Assembly: GCA_958295935.1 (NCBI GenBank)
Contig: OY282385.1
Location: 2,149,545-2,213,544, forward strand
Origin: an uncultured Dehalococcoidia bacterium
Lineage (GTDB): Bacteria; Chloroflexota; Dehalococcoidia; Lucifugimonadales; Lucifugimonadaceae
Reading direction: 5' to 3'
Length of the DNA: 64,000 nt
Part shown: in pieces, positions 41,626-50,584 of the stretch
How the letters are laid out: each line of letters starts with the position of its first letter
Position numbering within the stretch: position 1 is the first letter of the stretch
Program-made: the position numbers and the translations under genes
Notes under the pieces: generated by a model
Told to the model about the DNA's origin: nothing
Databases searched by the model: none
The model's input: the letters and a program-made list of their open reading frames with translations, nothing else

Positions 41626-44018
41626 TTGCTAGCCCTCCCGGCGATAGCTCGCTCACGGCGAACCGCTCGCAGCGCCGCCTTGGCATCGCGAACGCTTCGC
41701 CACATCTTCTCCGACGTAAGCGGCATGTCCAGATGCTTCACACCCAGATGCGAGAGAGCGTCCACAGCCGCATTCACCACTGCCGGACTGCAAGCGATCG
41801 TACCCGTCTCGCCAGCGCCCTTGACCCCCAACGGGTTCACCCGCGTTGGAGTCACCGTCCTGTCCGTCTCGTAGCTCGGAATGTCCTCAGCCGTCGGAAC
41901 CGCATAATCCATCATCGAGCCGCTCAGCAACTGACCGTTCTCGCTGTACACCGCCTGCTCCTGCAAGGCCTGACCGATACCCTGAGCAACCCCGCCGTGC
42001 ACCATCCCGTCCACGATCATCGGATTGATCACGTTCCCAACGTCGTCAACCGCTATGTACCGCAAAACCTTCGTCTCGCCCGTGTCAGGGTCCACCTCCA
42101 CGACCGCAATGTGAGTCCCGAAAGGCCACGTGAAGTTCTCCGGATCGAAGAACGTCACGGCCTCCAGACCCGGCTCCATCTGCGGAGGAAGGTTCTTGGC
42201 AGCGTAGGCCTCGCCAACCACGTCCCCCCAACTCATCTGCCTCTCCTGGATGTCCTCCACGTAGAAAACCCCGTTCTCGAACGTCACCTGACGGTGAGGA
42301 ACATCCATCTGATGAGCTGCGATCCGCTTCGCCTTCTCCACCACCTTCTGAAGGCTCATGTACAACGCCGTACCGCCAACCGCCACGCTGCGGCTGCCGA
42401 ACGTGCCCGTACCCATCTGCTGCTTGTCAGTATCACCGTGGAATACCTCCACGTCCTCCAGAGGAACACCCAACTCCGACGAAGCGATCTGAGTGAAACT
42501 CGTCTGATGACCCTGCCCGTGAGGCGAAGTGCCCGTGTACACCGCCACCTTGCCCGTTGGATGCACCCGAACCGTGCTCGACTCCCACAAACCCGCACCC
42601 GCGCCCAGAGACGCAGCCACCGCAGACGGCGCAATCCCGCAGATCTCAACGTAACTCGACAGCCCAACACCCAGCAGCCGGCCCTCGCGACGAGCCGCTC
42701 GCTGCTCCTCCCGGAACCCGCGGTAATCCAGAATCTCCAACGCCCGATCGAGAGCCGGACCGTAATTCCCCGAATCGTACGTCACGCCCGTCGAAACCTC
42801 ATGGCCGTTGCTGAAGCGGGGAATGAAGTTCTTGCGCCGAACCGCAACCGGATCGCGCCCCACCTCCTGAGAAAACATGTCCACCAAACGCTCGATGACG
42901 TACGTGCACTCCGGCCTGCCGGCGCCCCGGTACGCATCCACCGGAGTCGTGTTCGTAAACACCCCGTAAACCTTGCAAGACACGTTCGGCATACGGTAAG
43001 GCCCGCCAAGAGTGAACCCGAAGAGAACCGTCGGAATGCCAGGCGCAAAGGTGGAAAGGTATGCCCCCAAATTCGCATAGACCGTCGTCTTTATGCCCGT
43101 GATCGTACCGTCACGGTTCCCGCACATCTCAACGTCGGCAATGTGGTCCCGCCCGTGAGTCGTCGCAAGGTAACCCTCCTGACGGCCAGAAATCCACTTG
43201 ATCGGCCGAGCAAGAATCTTCGCAACGACACCGCAAATCACCTCCTCCGCATAGATGTACAGCTTGCAACCAAATCCACCGCCCACCTCAGGCGCAACCA
43301 CCCGCACCTGATGCTCAGGATGACCCGTTACCGCCGAGAAGAGAAGCCGCACCAGGTGCGGAATCTGGGTCGAGGTCCAAAGAGTGATCTGGTTCGTCCC
43401 ACGGTTGTAGTCCGCCACCACCCCCCTCTCCTCGATCGGATTCGGAATCAAACGCTGGTTGATCAAACGCTGCCTCACCACCACCTCCGCATCCGCAGAA
43501 GCCGCCTCGTAGTCTCCGCCTCCGACCTCCCACTCGAAATCCACGTTGCCCGGCGCATCATCGTGCAACTGCGGAGCCCCCTCTTGCGTCGCCTCCTCCG
43601 CATTCACCACCGCGGGAAGATCCTCGTAATCCACGTCAACCAGACCCACAGCGTCCGCCGCCGCCTGAGGCGTCTCCGCAACCACCACGGCCACCGCGTC
43701 GCCAACGTAACGAACCCGCTCGAACGCAATCGGAGGGTGATTCGGCATCTTCATGTCCGGCAAAACCCACCCGGCAGGCAGCGAGCCGAGCTGCTCCTGT
43801 ATGTCGGCCCCCGTAAAAACCGCCGCCACACCCGGCGCATTCGCTGCACGCGTCACGTCAACGTTCAGAATGTTCGCATGAGCATGAGGACTCCGCACAA
43901 TCGCCATGTGCGCCATACCCAACAACTTTATGTCATCGACGTACGTCGCATTGCCCGTGATCAGACGAGCATCCTCACGCCGAATTACCGACGTACCGAT
44001 CGTCGTTCCAGTAGTCAT
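41622..44018 (-). CDS. coxL: Molybdenum hydroxylase large subunit, form II CoxL-like
   Basis: 798 residues, the molybdopterin-binding subunit. GGGFGCKLY is a cofactor loop, and the active-site loop is AYRGAGRPE (about 362-370). AYRGAGR marks form II; true aerobic CO dehydrogenases (form I) have AYXCSFR. The Mo-ligand region with the catalytic Glu is near GVKGAGETGT at the C-terminus. Form II enzymes oxidise unknown, probably N-heterocyclic or aldehyde, substrates, and CO oxidation by them is doubtful. The ATG at 44018 has GAGGAGG upstream and lies 11 bases after the coxS stop. Confidence 0.93.
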   Translation of the reverse strand: MTTGTTIGTSVIRREDARLITGNATYVDDIKLLGMAHMAIVRSPHAHANILNVDVTRAANAPGVAAVFTGADIQEQLGSLPAGWVLPDMKMPNHPPIAFERVRYVGDAVAVVVAETPQAAADAVGLVDVDYEDLPAVVNAEEATQEGAPQLHDDAPGNVDFEWEVGGGDYEAASADAEVVVRQRLINQRLIPNPIEERGVVADYNRGTNQITLWTSTQIPHLVRLLFSAVTGHPEHQVRVVAPEVGGGFGCKLYIYAEEVICGVVAKILARPIKWISGRQEGYLATTHGRDHIADVEMCGNRDGTITGIKTTVYANLGAYLSTFAPGIPTVLFGFTLGGPYRMPNVSCKVYGVFTNTTPVDAYRGAGRPECTYVIERLVDMFSQEVGRDPVAVRRKNFIPRFSNGHEVSTGVTYDSGNYGPALDRALEILDYRGFREEQRAARREGRLLGVGLSSYVEICGIAPSAVAASLGAGAGLWESSTVRVHPTGKVAVYTGTSPHGQGHQTSFTQIASSELGVPLEDVEVFHGDTDKQQMGTGTFGSRSVAVGGTALYMSLQKVVEKAKRIAAHQMDVPHRQVTFENGVFYVEDIQERQMSWGDVVGEAYAAKNLPPQMEPGLEAVTFFDPENFTWPFGTHIAVVEVDPDTGETKVLRYIAVDDVGNVINPMIVDGMVHGGVAQGIGQALQEQAVYSENGQLLSGSMMDYAVPTAEDIPSYETDRTVTPTRVNPLGVKGAGETGTIACSPAVVNAAVDALSHLGVKHLDMPLTSEKMWRSVRDAKAALRAVRRERAIAGRASN

Positions 44019-44029
44019 TCCCGCCTCCT

Positions 44030-44500
44030 CTAGCTCGCAAGCTCCGCAGCGGCCGACTGAACCGCCTTGACGATGTTGTGGTAGCCCGTACAGCGGCAAA
44101 GATTGCCGCGCAAACCAGTCCGGATCTCAGACTCGGTGGGCTGCGGATTGTTGCTAAGAATGTCCACCGCAGTGATCATCATCCCAGGAGTGCAGAATCC
44201 GCACTGCAACCCATGCTCGTCCCGGAAAGCCCGCTGGATCGGGTGATACTCGCCCCCGCTCGCAAGACCCTCCACCGTCGTCACCTCCGAGCCGTCCGCC
44301 ATCACCGCAAGCACGTTGCAAGACTTGACCGCACGACCATTCAAAAGCACTGAACAAGCGCCGCAACTGGTGGTATCGCAACCCACGTGCGTTCCTGTAA
44401 GGTTCAGTTCGTCGCGGAGATACTGGGAAAGCAGCAAGCGCGGTTCAACCGAACCGGCGTAAATCTTCCCGTTCACCGTCACGGTGATTTCATGTCCCAT
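44030..44500 (-). CDS. coxS: Molybdenum hydroxylase iron-sulfur subunit, CoxS-like
   Basis: 156 residues carrying two [2Fe-2S] clusters. The plant-type cluster uses Cys41, 46, 49 and 61 ([10 protein letters not shown]), and the second uses Cys100, 103, 135 and 137 (QCGFC, CRCTG). It passes electrons from the Mo centre to FAD. The ATG at 44500 gives the normal family length; an upstream in-frame start adds a basic stretch with no family match. It heads the cox operon. Confidence 0.94.
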   Translation of the reverse strand: MGHEITVTVNGKIYAGSVEPRLLLSQYLRDELNLTGTHVGCDTTSCGACSVLLNGRAVKSCNVLAVMADGSEVTTVEGLASGGEYHPIQRAFRDEHGLQCGFCTPGMMITAVDILSNNPQPTESEIRTGLRGNLCRCTGYHNIVKAVQSAAAELAS

Positions 44501-44609
44501 CAGCCATGCCTCCGGTCTCTCTCTCCGCAGGGCCCTCCCCGCAGAGGCTGATAGCGCTTGAGCGGCGCTGCCGCAACGCCTAGGACTTGCCCAGGCCACA
44601 GAATACTAC
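44501..44609. promoter_or_regulatory. Divergent promoter region coxS/coxG
   Basis: 109 bases between divergent starts, so both promoters must lie here or overlap the leaders. GAATACTAC just before coxG is a possible -10 for the plus strand. Confidence 0.4.
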
Positions 44610-45056
44610 ATGAAAGTAAACGGAAACTTTCAACTCAACATGAACCCGGCGCAAGCCTGGAAAGCCCTGACCGACGCCGAGACGCTGCGAAAGGCCATCC
44701 CGGGCGTGGACTCGATCCGCCAAACCGGCCCAAATGAGTACCGGGCCGTGATGAACGTCGGCGTCGGCATCGTGAGAGGACGCTTTTCAGGCACAGTCAA
44801 GTTGACCGATATGGACGAGCCGCGCTTCTACAGAATGTCCGTCAGCGGAAACGGCCCAGGAGGATGGATCAAGGGCGAAAGCGAAGTCACCCTCAGGGAA
44901 GAAAAACCCGGAACCACCACCATCGACGTCCAGGGCGAAACCCAGATCGGGGGACTGCTTGCAAGAGTAGGGCAGCGCATGATGGGCAACGCCTCCAAAT
45001 CACTCATGAAGCAGTTCTTCGACGGCATCGAAAAAGCCGCCAAATCCAGCAACTGA
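44610..45056 (+). CDS. coxG: CoxG-like SRPBCC-domain protein
   Basis: 148 residues with the START/Bet v1 fold. NMNPAQAWKALTDAETLRKA and AIPGVDSI are the conserved start, and GRVGQRM-like RVGQRMMGNASKSLMKQFF is the C-terminal helix. CoxG helps to hold CO dehydrogenase-type enzymes at the membrane, or binds a cofactor, in known cox clusters. The ATG is close to the window of the divergent cox promoter. It supports a working molybdenum hydroxylase locus. Confidence 0.88.
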   Translation: MKVNGNFQLNMNPAQAWKALTDAETLRKAIPGVDSIRQTGPNEYRAVMNVGVGIVRGRFSGTVKLTDMDEPRFYRMSVSGNGPGGWIKGESEVTLREEKPGTTTIDVQGETQIGGLLARVGQRMMGNASKSLMKQFFDGIEKAAKSSN

Positions 45057-45242
45057 CGGCGCACCGAACCACTCGATCATAGCCGCCCGCGCAGCCGGCC
45101 CATTCATGCGGCTACCGCGCAAGACGCCGCCCCAACGCCGGCATACGTCCCGGCAACGCTAATAGAGACCCGTGCCTCCCAAGACCGCTGCCCCCGCTCA
45201 GTTCGCCGTCCTAAACCGGAACCAACGCCCGATCGGCAGCCC

Positions 45243-45917
45243 TTAACTTTTCGGCACCTTCGGAAGCAGCCAGTCCAGAAAAGCGCCCTCGCTGCGAGTC
45301 TGCATGTAGAACTTGCCAGGACCCTCCAACTTGCACACCAAGCCCTCACCGCTCATCAAAGTCGTCTTCCAGCCGCCGGCGCGACCAACGCTGTAGCTCA
45401 CCGACTCGTCGAACGCCACCATGTGCCCCGTATCCACCGTGTACTTCTCCCCATACCCCAACTCTCTCAGGTGAACCGCACCGTAAGACGAAACGAACAG
45501 CGTACCGCGACCGGAGCACTTCAGCAGAAACAGACCCTCCCCGGAAAAGAACGTCCGGCCGCCGCCCCATTGCGTATCGACCTCGATGCTAGGCGTCGCC
45601 GCCAGAAACGAACCCGACTGCACCAGCAGCGTCCCCCCCTCCATCTCGATCGCCTCGATGTCTCCCGGCAGAGAAGGCGCAATCGTCACCTCACCGTAAT
45701 TCTCCGCAGTAAACGTGTTGATGAAGAAACTCTCACCACCCAAAACTTTGCGCTTCAGACCGCCCATCAACCCTCCGCGTACCCCGGTATCCATCTTGAT
45801 GCTGTCAGACATGCTGACCATCGCACCAGCCTCCGCCTGGATCTTCTCCCCTATAGACAAACGTATCTGGCCAAGCGCATAGGACGGCTTGTGCAGGATC
45901 TCATACTCCACGATCAT
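45243..45917 (-). CDS. AIM24/TIGR00266 family protein
   Basis: 224 residues forming a beta-rich barrel with internal pseudo-symmetry. YEILHKPSYALGQIRLSIG at the start, AEAGAMVSMS, GGESFFINTF and GEGLVCKLEGPGKFYMQTR are the conserved blocks. The family is widespread and related to mitochondrial AIM24; its role is not known. The ATG at 45917 has GGAAG upstream. No operon partner is close: the VOC gene lies 90 bases away on the same strand. Confidence 0.88.
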   Translation of the reverse strand: MIVEYEILHKPSYALGQIRLSIGEKIQAEAGAMVSMSDSIKMDTGVRGGLMGGLKRKVLGGESFFINTFTAENYGEVTIAPSLPGDIEAIEMEGGTLLVQSGSFLAATPSIEVDTQWGGGRTFFSGEGLFLLKCSGRGTLFVSSYGAVHLRELGYGEKYTVDTGHMVAFDESVSYSVGRAGGWKTTLMSGEGLVCKLEGPGKFYMQTRSEGAFLDWLLPKVPKS

Positions 45918-46007
45918 CTTCCTTCCCAGAGCGTATGCGAATGACCTTGCCTCAAGCGTAGGAAGGGCACGGCTCTGCCTGTATCTAGAATACAGTACCC
46001 CACAAGA

Positions 46008-46424
46008 TTAAACCCCCCGCGTATAGCCCCACTCGTCCGCAATCCTGTCGCGCGGCGCCTCACCGCCCGCAGTCACGAACTCCACACGGTTCCCGTCAGG
46101 ATCCAGAACGAAGAAGTAACGTTGACCATCGTGCCGCTCCCCAGGCCCCTCGATCTCATATCCGGCCCGTCGCAACTCCCCCAGAGCAACGTCGAAATCC
46201 TCCACCTCATACGCACAATGAGGATGAGCCATACGCACCCCCGGAGGCTCCACCACGTGCACCATCGTCCCGTCCGAAGCGCGCAGCCACGCGATGTTCT
46301 CAGCATCCACCATGCTCGGTATCACCTCCAGACCCAACAGATCGCGGTAGAACGCAAACGCCCTCTTCCGATCCGTCACCGGCACGCCAACGTGATTCAC
46401 CGTCCTTATACGAATCCCGGACAT
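46008..46424 (-). CDS. Glyoxalase/VOC family protein
   Basis: 138 residues, one VOC domain of two beta-alpha-beta-beta-beta units. NHVGVPVTDRKRAFAFYRDL begins it, HCAYEVEDFD carries the middle His, and DPDGNRVEFV holds the metal-binding Glu. It may act as a dioxygenase, lyase or isomerase on a small metabolite. The RidA-like gene lies upstream on the same strand (52-base gap), so they could be co-transcribed. Confidence 0.88.
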   Translation of the reverse strand: MSGIRIRTVNHVGVPVTDRKRAFAFYRDLLGLEVIPSMVDAENIAWLRASDGTMVHVVEPPGVRMAHPHCAYEVEDFDVALGELRRAGYEIEGPGERHDGQRYFFVLDPDGNRVEFVTAGGEAPRDRIADEWGYTRGV

Positions 46425-46476
46425 CGCAAACTCGCCTCCAGGCTTTGAAACACCCTCTCGACGCTACGCAAGAAAA

Positions 46477-46935
46477 TTATTCCACCTCCACGATCATCTC
46501 GATCTCAACCGCTATCCCCATGGGCAAGCTCCCCATACCCACCGCCGACCTCGCATGCCTCCCGCGTTCCCCGAACACGTCCACCAGCAGGTCCGAAGCC
46601 CCGTTGATAACTCGCGGTTGATCCCCAAAATCAGGAGTCGAATTCACCATCCCCAGCAGCTTCACCACGCGCTTTACCCGGTCCAGAGAGCCTAGTTCCG
46701 CCCGCAGAGACGACAACAAACCCACGGCTACCAGACCAGCCGCCTCATAACCTTCCTCCACCGAAAGGTCCAGGCCCACCTTCCCGCAAACCATGCCCCC
46801 TTCAGGGCGGCGAGGCCCCTGACCGGACAGGAATACAAGATTGCCCGTCCTCACGGCCGGAACGTAATTCGCCACCGGCGACGGCGCCGACGACAGATCC
46901 AGCCCCAACTCTTTCATCCGCTCCTCTGCGCTCAT
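46477..46935 (-). CDS. RidA/YjgF family protein
   Basis: 152 residues. YVPAVRTGNLVFLSGQGPR, then LLGMVNSTPDF, and GRHARSAVGMGSLPMGIAVE are typical; the Arg of RHARSAVG binds the carboxylate of imine intermediates. Such proteins hydrolyse reactive enamines or imines from PLP enzymes. The ATG has a GAGAGAG site upstream. The GSLPMG segment is the usual longer-form RidA pattern. Confidence 0.9.
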   Translation of the reverse strand: MSAEERMKELGLDLSSAPSPVANYVPAVRTGNLVFLSGQGPRRPEGGMVCGKVGLDLSVEEGYEAAGLVAVGLLSSLRAELGSLDRVKRVVKLLGMVNSTPDFGDQPRVINGASDLLVDVFGERGRHARSAVGMGSLPMGIAVEIEMIVEVE

Positions 46936-47114
46936 TGCATCTCTCTCCTTACTGAACTGATTCAGGCCTCTTCAGCGTAACCTGAAATCTCCGCCAACGC
47001 CGCCGTCCCGTCAAGATGGATAGCGCCCCCGCGCCATTCCACGTACGTCCTTTCCAACACCTACCGCGCTCACCCCGTCGCCCGAGCCGCGCACGACCCC
47101 TTTCCCGCCGCGCC

Positions 47115-48731
47115 TCAGTACACGCTCCTCATCTGCCACGCGTCCAGAGACCGCAACTTGGCCGCGCTCCCCTGAGCGCGCAGCGACACCCCCGCGCTGT
47201 CCTCCCGGCCAGGATAGACGCGCACCGCAACACATTGTTTCCCGTTCGCAAACACCTCCACAACGCTGCGGTCGATAAAGACCCGCAACTGCAGCGGCTC
47301 CCCGGCCTCCAACAAGAACGGCGCCGTCTCAGGAGGCCGGGAAAGAGCATCGGGCAGCGTCGAAGAGTACGACGAATCCAGCGTCAGAACGCTCTCCCGC
47401 ACCTGCTCCGGCCGCGGCCGACCGAACCTGGCGGCCGACGTCTGCCCCCCGTGAAGCACAGCCCCCAGCCCTGCAGGGCGCTCAACTCTGAAACCGCGGT
47501 CCTTGAAAAACGCAATTCGCGTGTACTCCTCTCTGCCGGGAGAGCGAAGCACGTTCAACTCAACCATAGGCGCGCCCATCGGATCGATCTCCACGCCAAG
47601 CTCCATGGACCTGCCCGAGATACCCTCGACCACCACCTCCTCGTTGGCAGGCAGCGCCGTCTCCCCAATACTTCTGTGACCGTATCGCAGAGACTCTATC
47701 CCGCCGAACGGCTCCACCCTCAACTCATCGTCCCCCGCAAGCGTAAGGCGCCTAGGCAAAGACATGATCTGGTTCCAGCCCTGCGTCGGAAAACCTGGAT
47801 TCATGTTGAAGATCACGATCACGCCTCCCTCCCCGTCGGGCGTCGCCGAAGGCGCGTGCATCCCTGAAGGAGTCGCTGCGCCAAAATTGAACAGACCATG
47901 CGACGTCACCACCAGCTTGTCCCGCTCTTCGTCATAGTCCCCAAGCAGGTATTGACTCCCGCTCATGTGACTGAAGAAAAGCAGAATGTGGCGCTCCCCA
48001 ATCGGCCAGAAATAAGGACATGCCCCGTCATCTCCCACCAGCGTGAAGAGATCATCCTCAGTGAATGGATGCAGATACTCCCAACTCTCCAGATCCTCTG
48101 AGCGAAACAGAAAATCCGCCGCAACCTGCTTCCCCCCAGGGCCGGAGCACAAAGTCCCTGCCGACAGGGAGTAATACGCGCCGCCCTTCTTCCAGATGCA
48201 CGGATCGAACACCGTGTAAGCCTGAGGAGACCCGTCCTGATCGGGAATCGGAATAACCGGCCGGCCCGTAACCTTCTCCCAGTTCAACAAGAGAGGGTCG
48301 CTCGACACCGCAACCATGTTGCCAACCTGAGTCCCGTGATACATCGCTATCACCCGATCTTCCTCCACCAGCGCAGCCCCCGAAAAGCAACACTCCTCAG
48401 GGTCCGGGTGGATCGCATAGGGAAGATCGCGCCAGTGGATCAGATCGTCGCTGACCGCGTGGCCCCAATGCGGACGAGGATCCTCAGGAGGATAACCCTG
48501 GTAGAAGAGATGCCACCGGCCCCTCCAGAAACAGAGACCGTTGGGATCGTTCAACCTGCTCTCCGGGCTAACGAAATGGTAGACGGGACGATGAGGATCA
48601 CCCTCCTTTTCCTTGCGGGATGCCGCCATCCGCTCCAACAAGGCATTGCCGCGCAACTGTGATTCTTGCTCCGCCAGAGTCGACCCAAACGTATAGCGGG
48701 GAACCGGAGACGCGTAGCTTGGCATGTTCAT
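47115..48731 (-). CDS. Glycoside hydrolase family 32-like protein
   Basis: 538 residues. A five-bladed propeller (about 50-380) is followed by a beta-sandwich with FIDRSVVEVFANGKQCV. The nucleophile motif is kept as SRLNDPNG, and GHAVSDDLIHW is the next block. The transition-state motif RDP reads FDP (YTVFDPCIW), and the acid/base motif EC reads DDGACPYFW, with Ala where Glu is expected. The family cleaves fructans or sucrose; these changes suggest an altered substrate or mechanism. No signal peptide, so it is cytoplasmic. An AGGAGG site lies before the ATG at 48731; another ATG is six bases on. Confidence 0.85.
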   Translation of the reverse strand: MNMPSYASPVPRYTFGSTLAEQESQLRGNALLERMAASRKEKEGDPHRPVYHFVSPESRLNDPNGLCFWRGRWHLFYQGYPPEDPRPHWGHAVSDDLIHWRDLPYAIHPDPEECCFSGAALVEEDRVIAMYHGTQVGNMVAVSSDPLLLNWEKVTGRPVIPIPDQDGSPQAYTVFDPCIWKKGGAYYSLSAGTLCSGPGGKQVAADFLFRSEDLESWEYLHPFTEDDLFTLVGDDGACPYFWPIGERHILLFFSHMSGSQYLLGDYDEERDKLVVTSHGLFNFGAATPSGMHAPSATPDGEGGVIVIFNMNPGFPTQGWNQIMSLPRRLTLAGDDELRVEPFGGIESLRYGHRSIGETALPANEEVVVEGISGRSMELGVEIDPMGAPMVELNVLRSPGREEYTRIAFFKDRGFRVERPAGLGAVLHGGQTSAARFGRPRPEQVRESVLTLDSSYSSTLPDALSRPPETAPFLLEAGEPLQLRVFIDRSVVEVFANGKQCVAVRVYPGREDSAGVSLRAQGSAAKLRSLDAWQMRSVY

Positions 48732-49105
48732 AACTCCTCCTTGCAAAAGATCTTCGCACAAACCGCACGTACCCGACCCGTCCACCTCCAGGGCCGCCGG
48801 CGCGTCCCTCCTACGCCCAGGAAGATTGAACCCCCTACTGCGTAGGCAACAGGATGGAGATGAGCAGGGCGGTGGGAAGAGCTCCCGTCAGGCAAACGCC
48901 CATGACAGAGAGAAATGATCTTGAACGCCCCTGTACTCTACAAGAACGCGCCTCGCAGGTCGTCCCCCCGTCCGGCGCATCGCAACAGCCCCGTCACTCA
49001 CCTGCGCGCCGCGAAGACCGCCCAATGCAAGACCGGTTGTTTCACGACCTACCCGTCACTCACCTGCGCGCCGCGAAGACCCTGCCCCGGAGACCCAGCC
49101 TTGCC
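48732..49105. repeat. Gap with a 62-bp duplication
   Basis: CCGTCACTCACCTGCGCGCC then GCGAAGACC occurs at about 48990 and 49052. The rest of the 370 bases shows no gene, tRNA or terminator that I can support. Confidence 0.7.
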
Positions 49106-50521
49106 CTAGCCGCCGGCTGAAACGTCCGCGCCCGGCTCTGTCATCGCAACCGGATCCAGAATGCGGTCCAGTTCATCCGACGAAAGGCCCGTCTCGCGTA
49201 GCGCCGCCGCCTTGATCGTCTCCCCGGATTCAGCCGCCGAGTGGGCAATCGATGCAGCCGCGTCATAACCGATTATCGGCGCAAGAGCAGTGCAGATCGC
49301 CAGACCCTGCTCCACCATCGCAGGACCGCGACCCGTCGCACGGATACCCGAAACGCACTGACGGGAAAGGTTCCGACAAGACGCAGCCAGAAGGTCGATC
49401 GACTCCAGAAGGTTATACGCCGCAACCGGCATCATCACGTTCAACTCGAAATTCCCGGACTGACCCGCAACGTTTATCGTCACGTCGTTGCCAATCGCCT
49501 GCGCACACGCCATCGCAGCAGACTCCGCAATGACAGGATTCACCTTCCCCGGCATGATCGAACTGCCGGGTTGAACCTCCGGCAGCTCCACCTCCCCAAG
49601 ACCAGCGCGAGGACCGGAACCCAGCCAGCGAAGATCGTTGCAAATCTTCAACAGACTAACCGCCGTGCTCTTCAGAGAACCCGAAGCCGACACCACCCCG
49701 TCCAACGTGCTCTGAGCCTGAAAATGATTGCCTGACTCGCTCAGATCCAGGCCCGTCAAAATACCCAGACGTCCGATCACCCGCTCCGCAAAATCAGGGT
49801 GCATACCCACACCCGTACCTACAGCCGTGCCCCCCAGGGCCAGAACGCTCAACTCCGAAAGCGCACCCTCCACACGAACTCGACCGTAAGACATCTGACC
49901 CGCATAGCCCAGAAACTCCTGACCAAGTCTGATAGGCGTCGCGTCCTGAAGATGCGTGCGGCCAGTTTTGATCACGTCCCAAAACTCTACCGACTTGCTG
50001 TTTAGAGAAGCCTCAAGCTCACTCATCGCTGGCAGAAGGTCATCCTTGATAGCCCCCGCAGCCGCTAGGTGAATCGAGGTCGGTATCACGTCGTTTGATG
50101 ACTGACCCTTGTTGACGTGATCATTCGGATGCACAGGCGACTTTGAACCCAACGCGCTCCCAAGAGACTCGTTCGCAAGGTTCGCGATCACCTCATTCGC
50201 ATTCATGTTGGTCGACGTCCCAGACCCGGTCTGAAAGACGTCAACCACGAAATGATCGTCGTAGTGACCGTCGATCACCCTCTGCGAAGCTGCGATGATC
50301 GCAGTCGACAAACCCTCGTCCAAAATCCCAAGATCCCGGTTTACCGCAGCCGCCGATTGCTTCACCAAGCCAATCGCACGTATGAATGAGCGGCCAAACC
50401 GAAGGCCGCTCACCGGAAAGTTCAGGACTGCCCGCTGCGTGCTGGCCCCGTAGTAAACGCTCGCGGGCACATCGAGCGCGCCCATGGAGTCGCGCTCGAT
50501 GCGTATCGCAGCCTCACCCAT
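49106..50521 (-). CDS. fumC: Fumarate hydratase class II
   Basis: 471 residues of the iron-free fumarase of the TCA cycle. The family signature GSSIMPGKVNP is present, along with TGSGTSTNMNANEV, HPNDHVNKGQSSND and KTGRTHLQDATP, the three regions that build the active site. It catalyses fumarate to L-malate and back in the cytoplasm. The start at 50521 gives IRIERDSMG, the usual opening. It is separated from the transporter genes by 63 bases. Codon use is more balanced than in the left half of the window. Confidence 0.96.
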   Translation of the reverse strand: MGEAAIRIERDSMGALDVPASVYYGASTQRAVLNFPVSGLRFGRSFIRAIGLVKQSAAAVNRDLGILDEGLSTAIIAASQRVIDGHYDDHFVVDVFQTGSGTSTNMNANEVIANLANESLGSALGSKSPVHPNDHVNKGQSSNDVIPTSIHLAAAGAIKDDLLPAMSELEASLNSKSVEFWDVIKTGRTHLQDATPIRLGQEFLGYAGQMSYGRVRVEGALSELSVLALGGTAVGTGVGMHPDFAERVIGRLGILTGLDLSESGNHFQAQSTLDGVVSASGSLKSTAVSLLKICNDLRWLGSGPRAGLGEVELPEVQPGSSIMPGKVNPVIAESAAMACAQAIGNDVTINVAGQSGNFELNVMMPVAAYNLLESIDLLAASCRNLSRQCVSGIRATGRGPAMVEQGLAICTALAPIIGYDAAASIAHSAAESGETIKAAALRETGLSSDELDRILDPVAMTEPGADVSAGG

Positions 50522-50584
50522 CTAGGTCTCCACAGTAACGAGTGAAGCTTGAGAATAGCAGGGGGGGAATGAACCCCGACCTCG

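Noticed and set aside
41601-44033. 810-residue plus-strand frame opposite coxL
   Set aside because: No recognisable domains; coxL is unambiguous on the minus strand.
48786-49105. Small gene between GH32 and fumC
   Set aside because: Short frames exist on both strands but have no ribosome site, no family likeness, and one is built from the 62-bp duplication.
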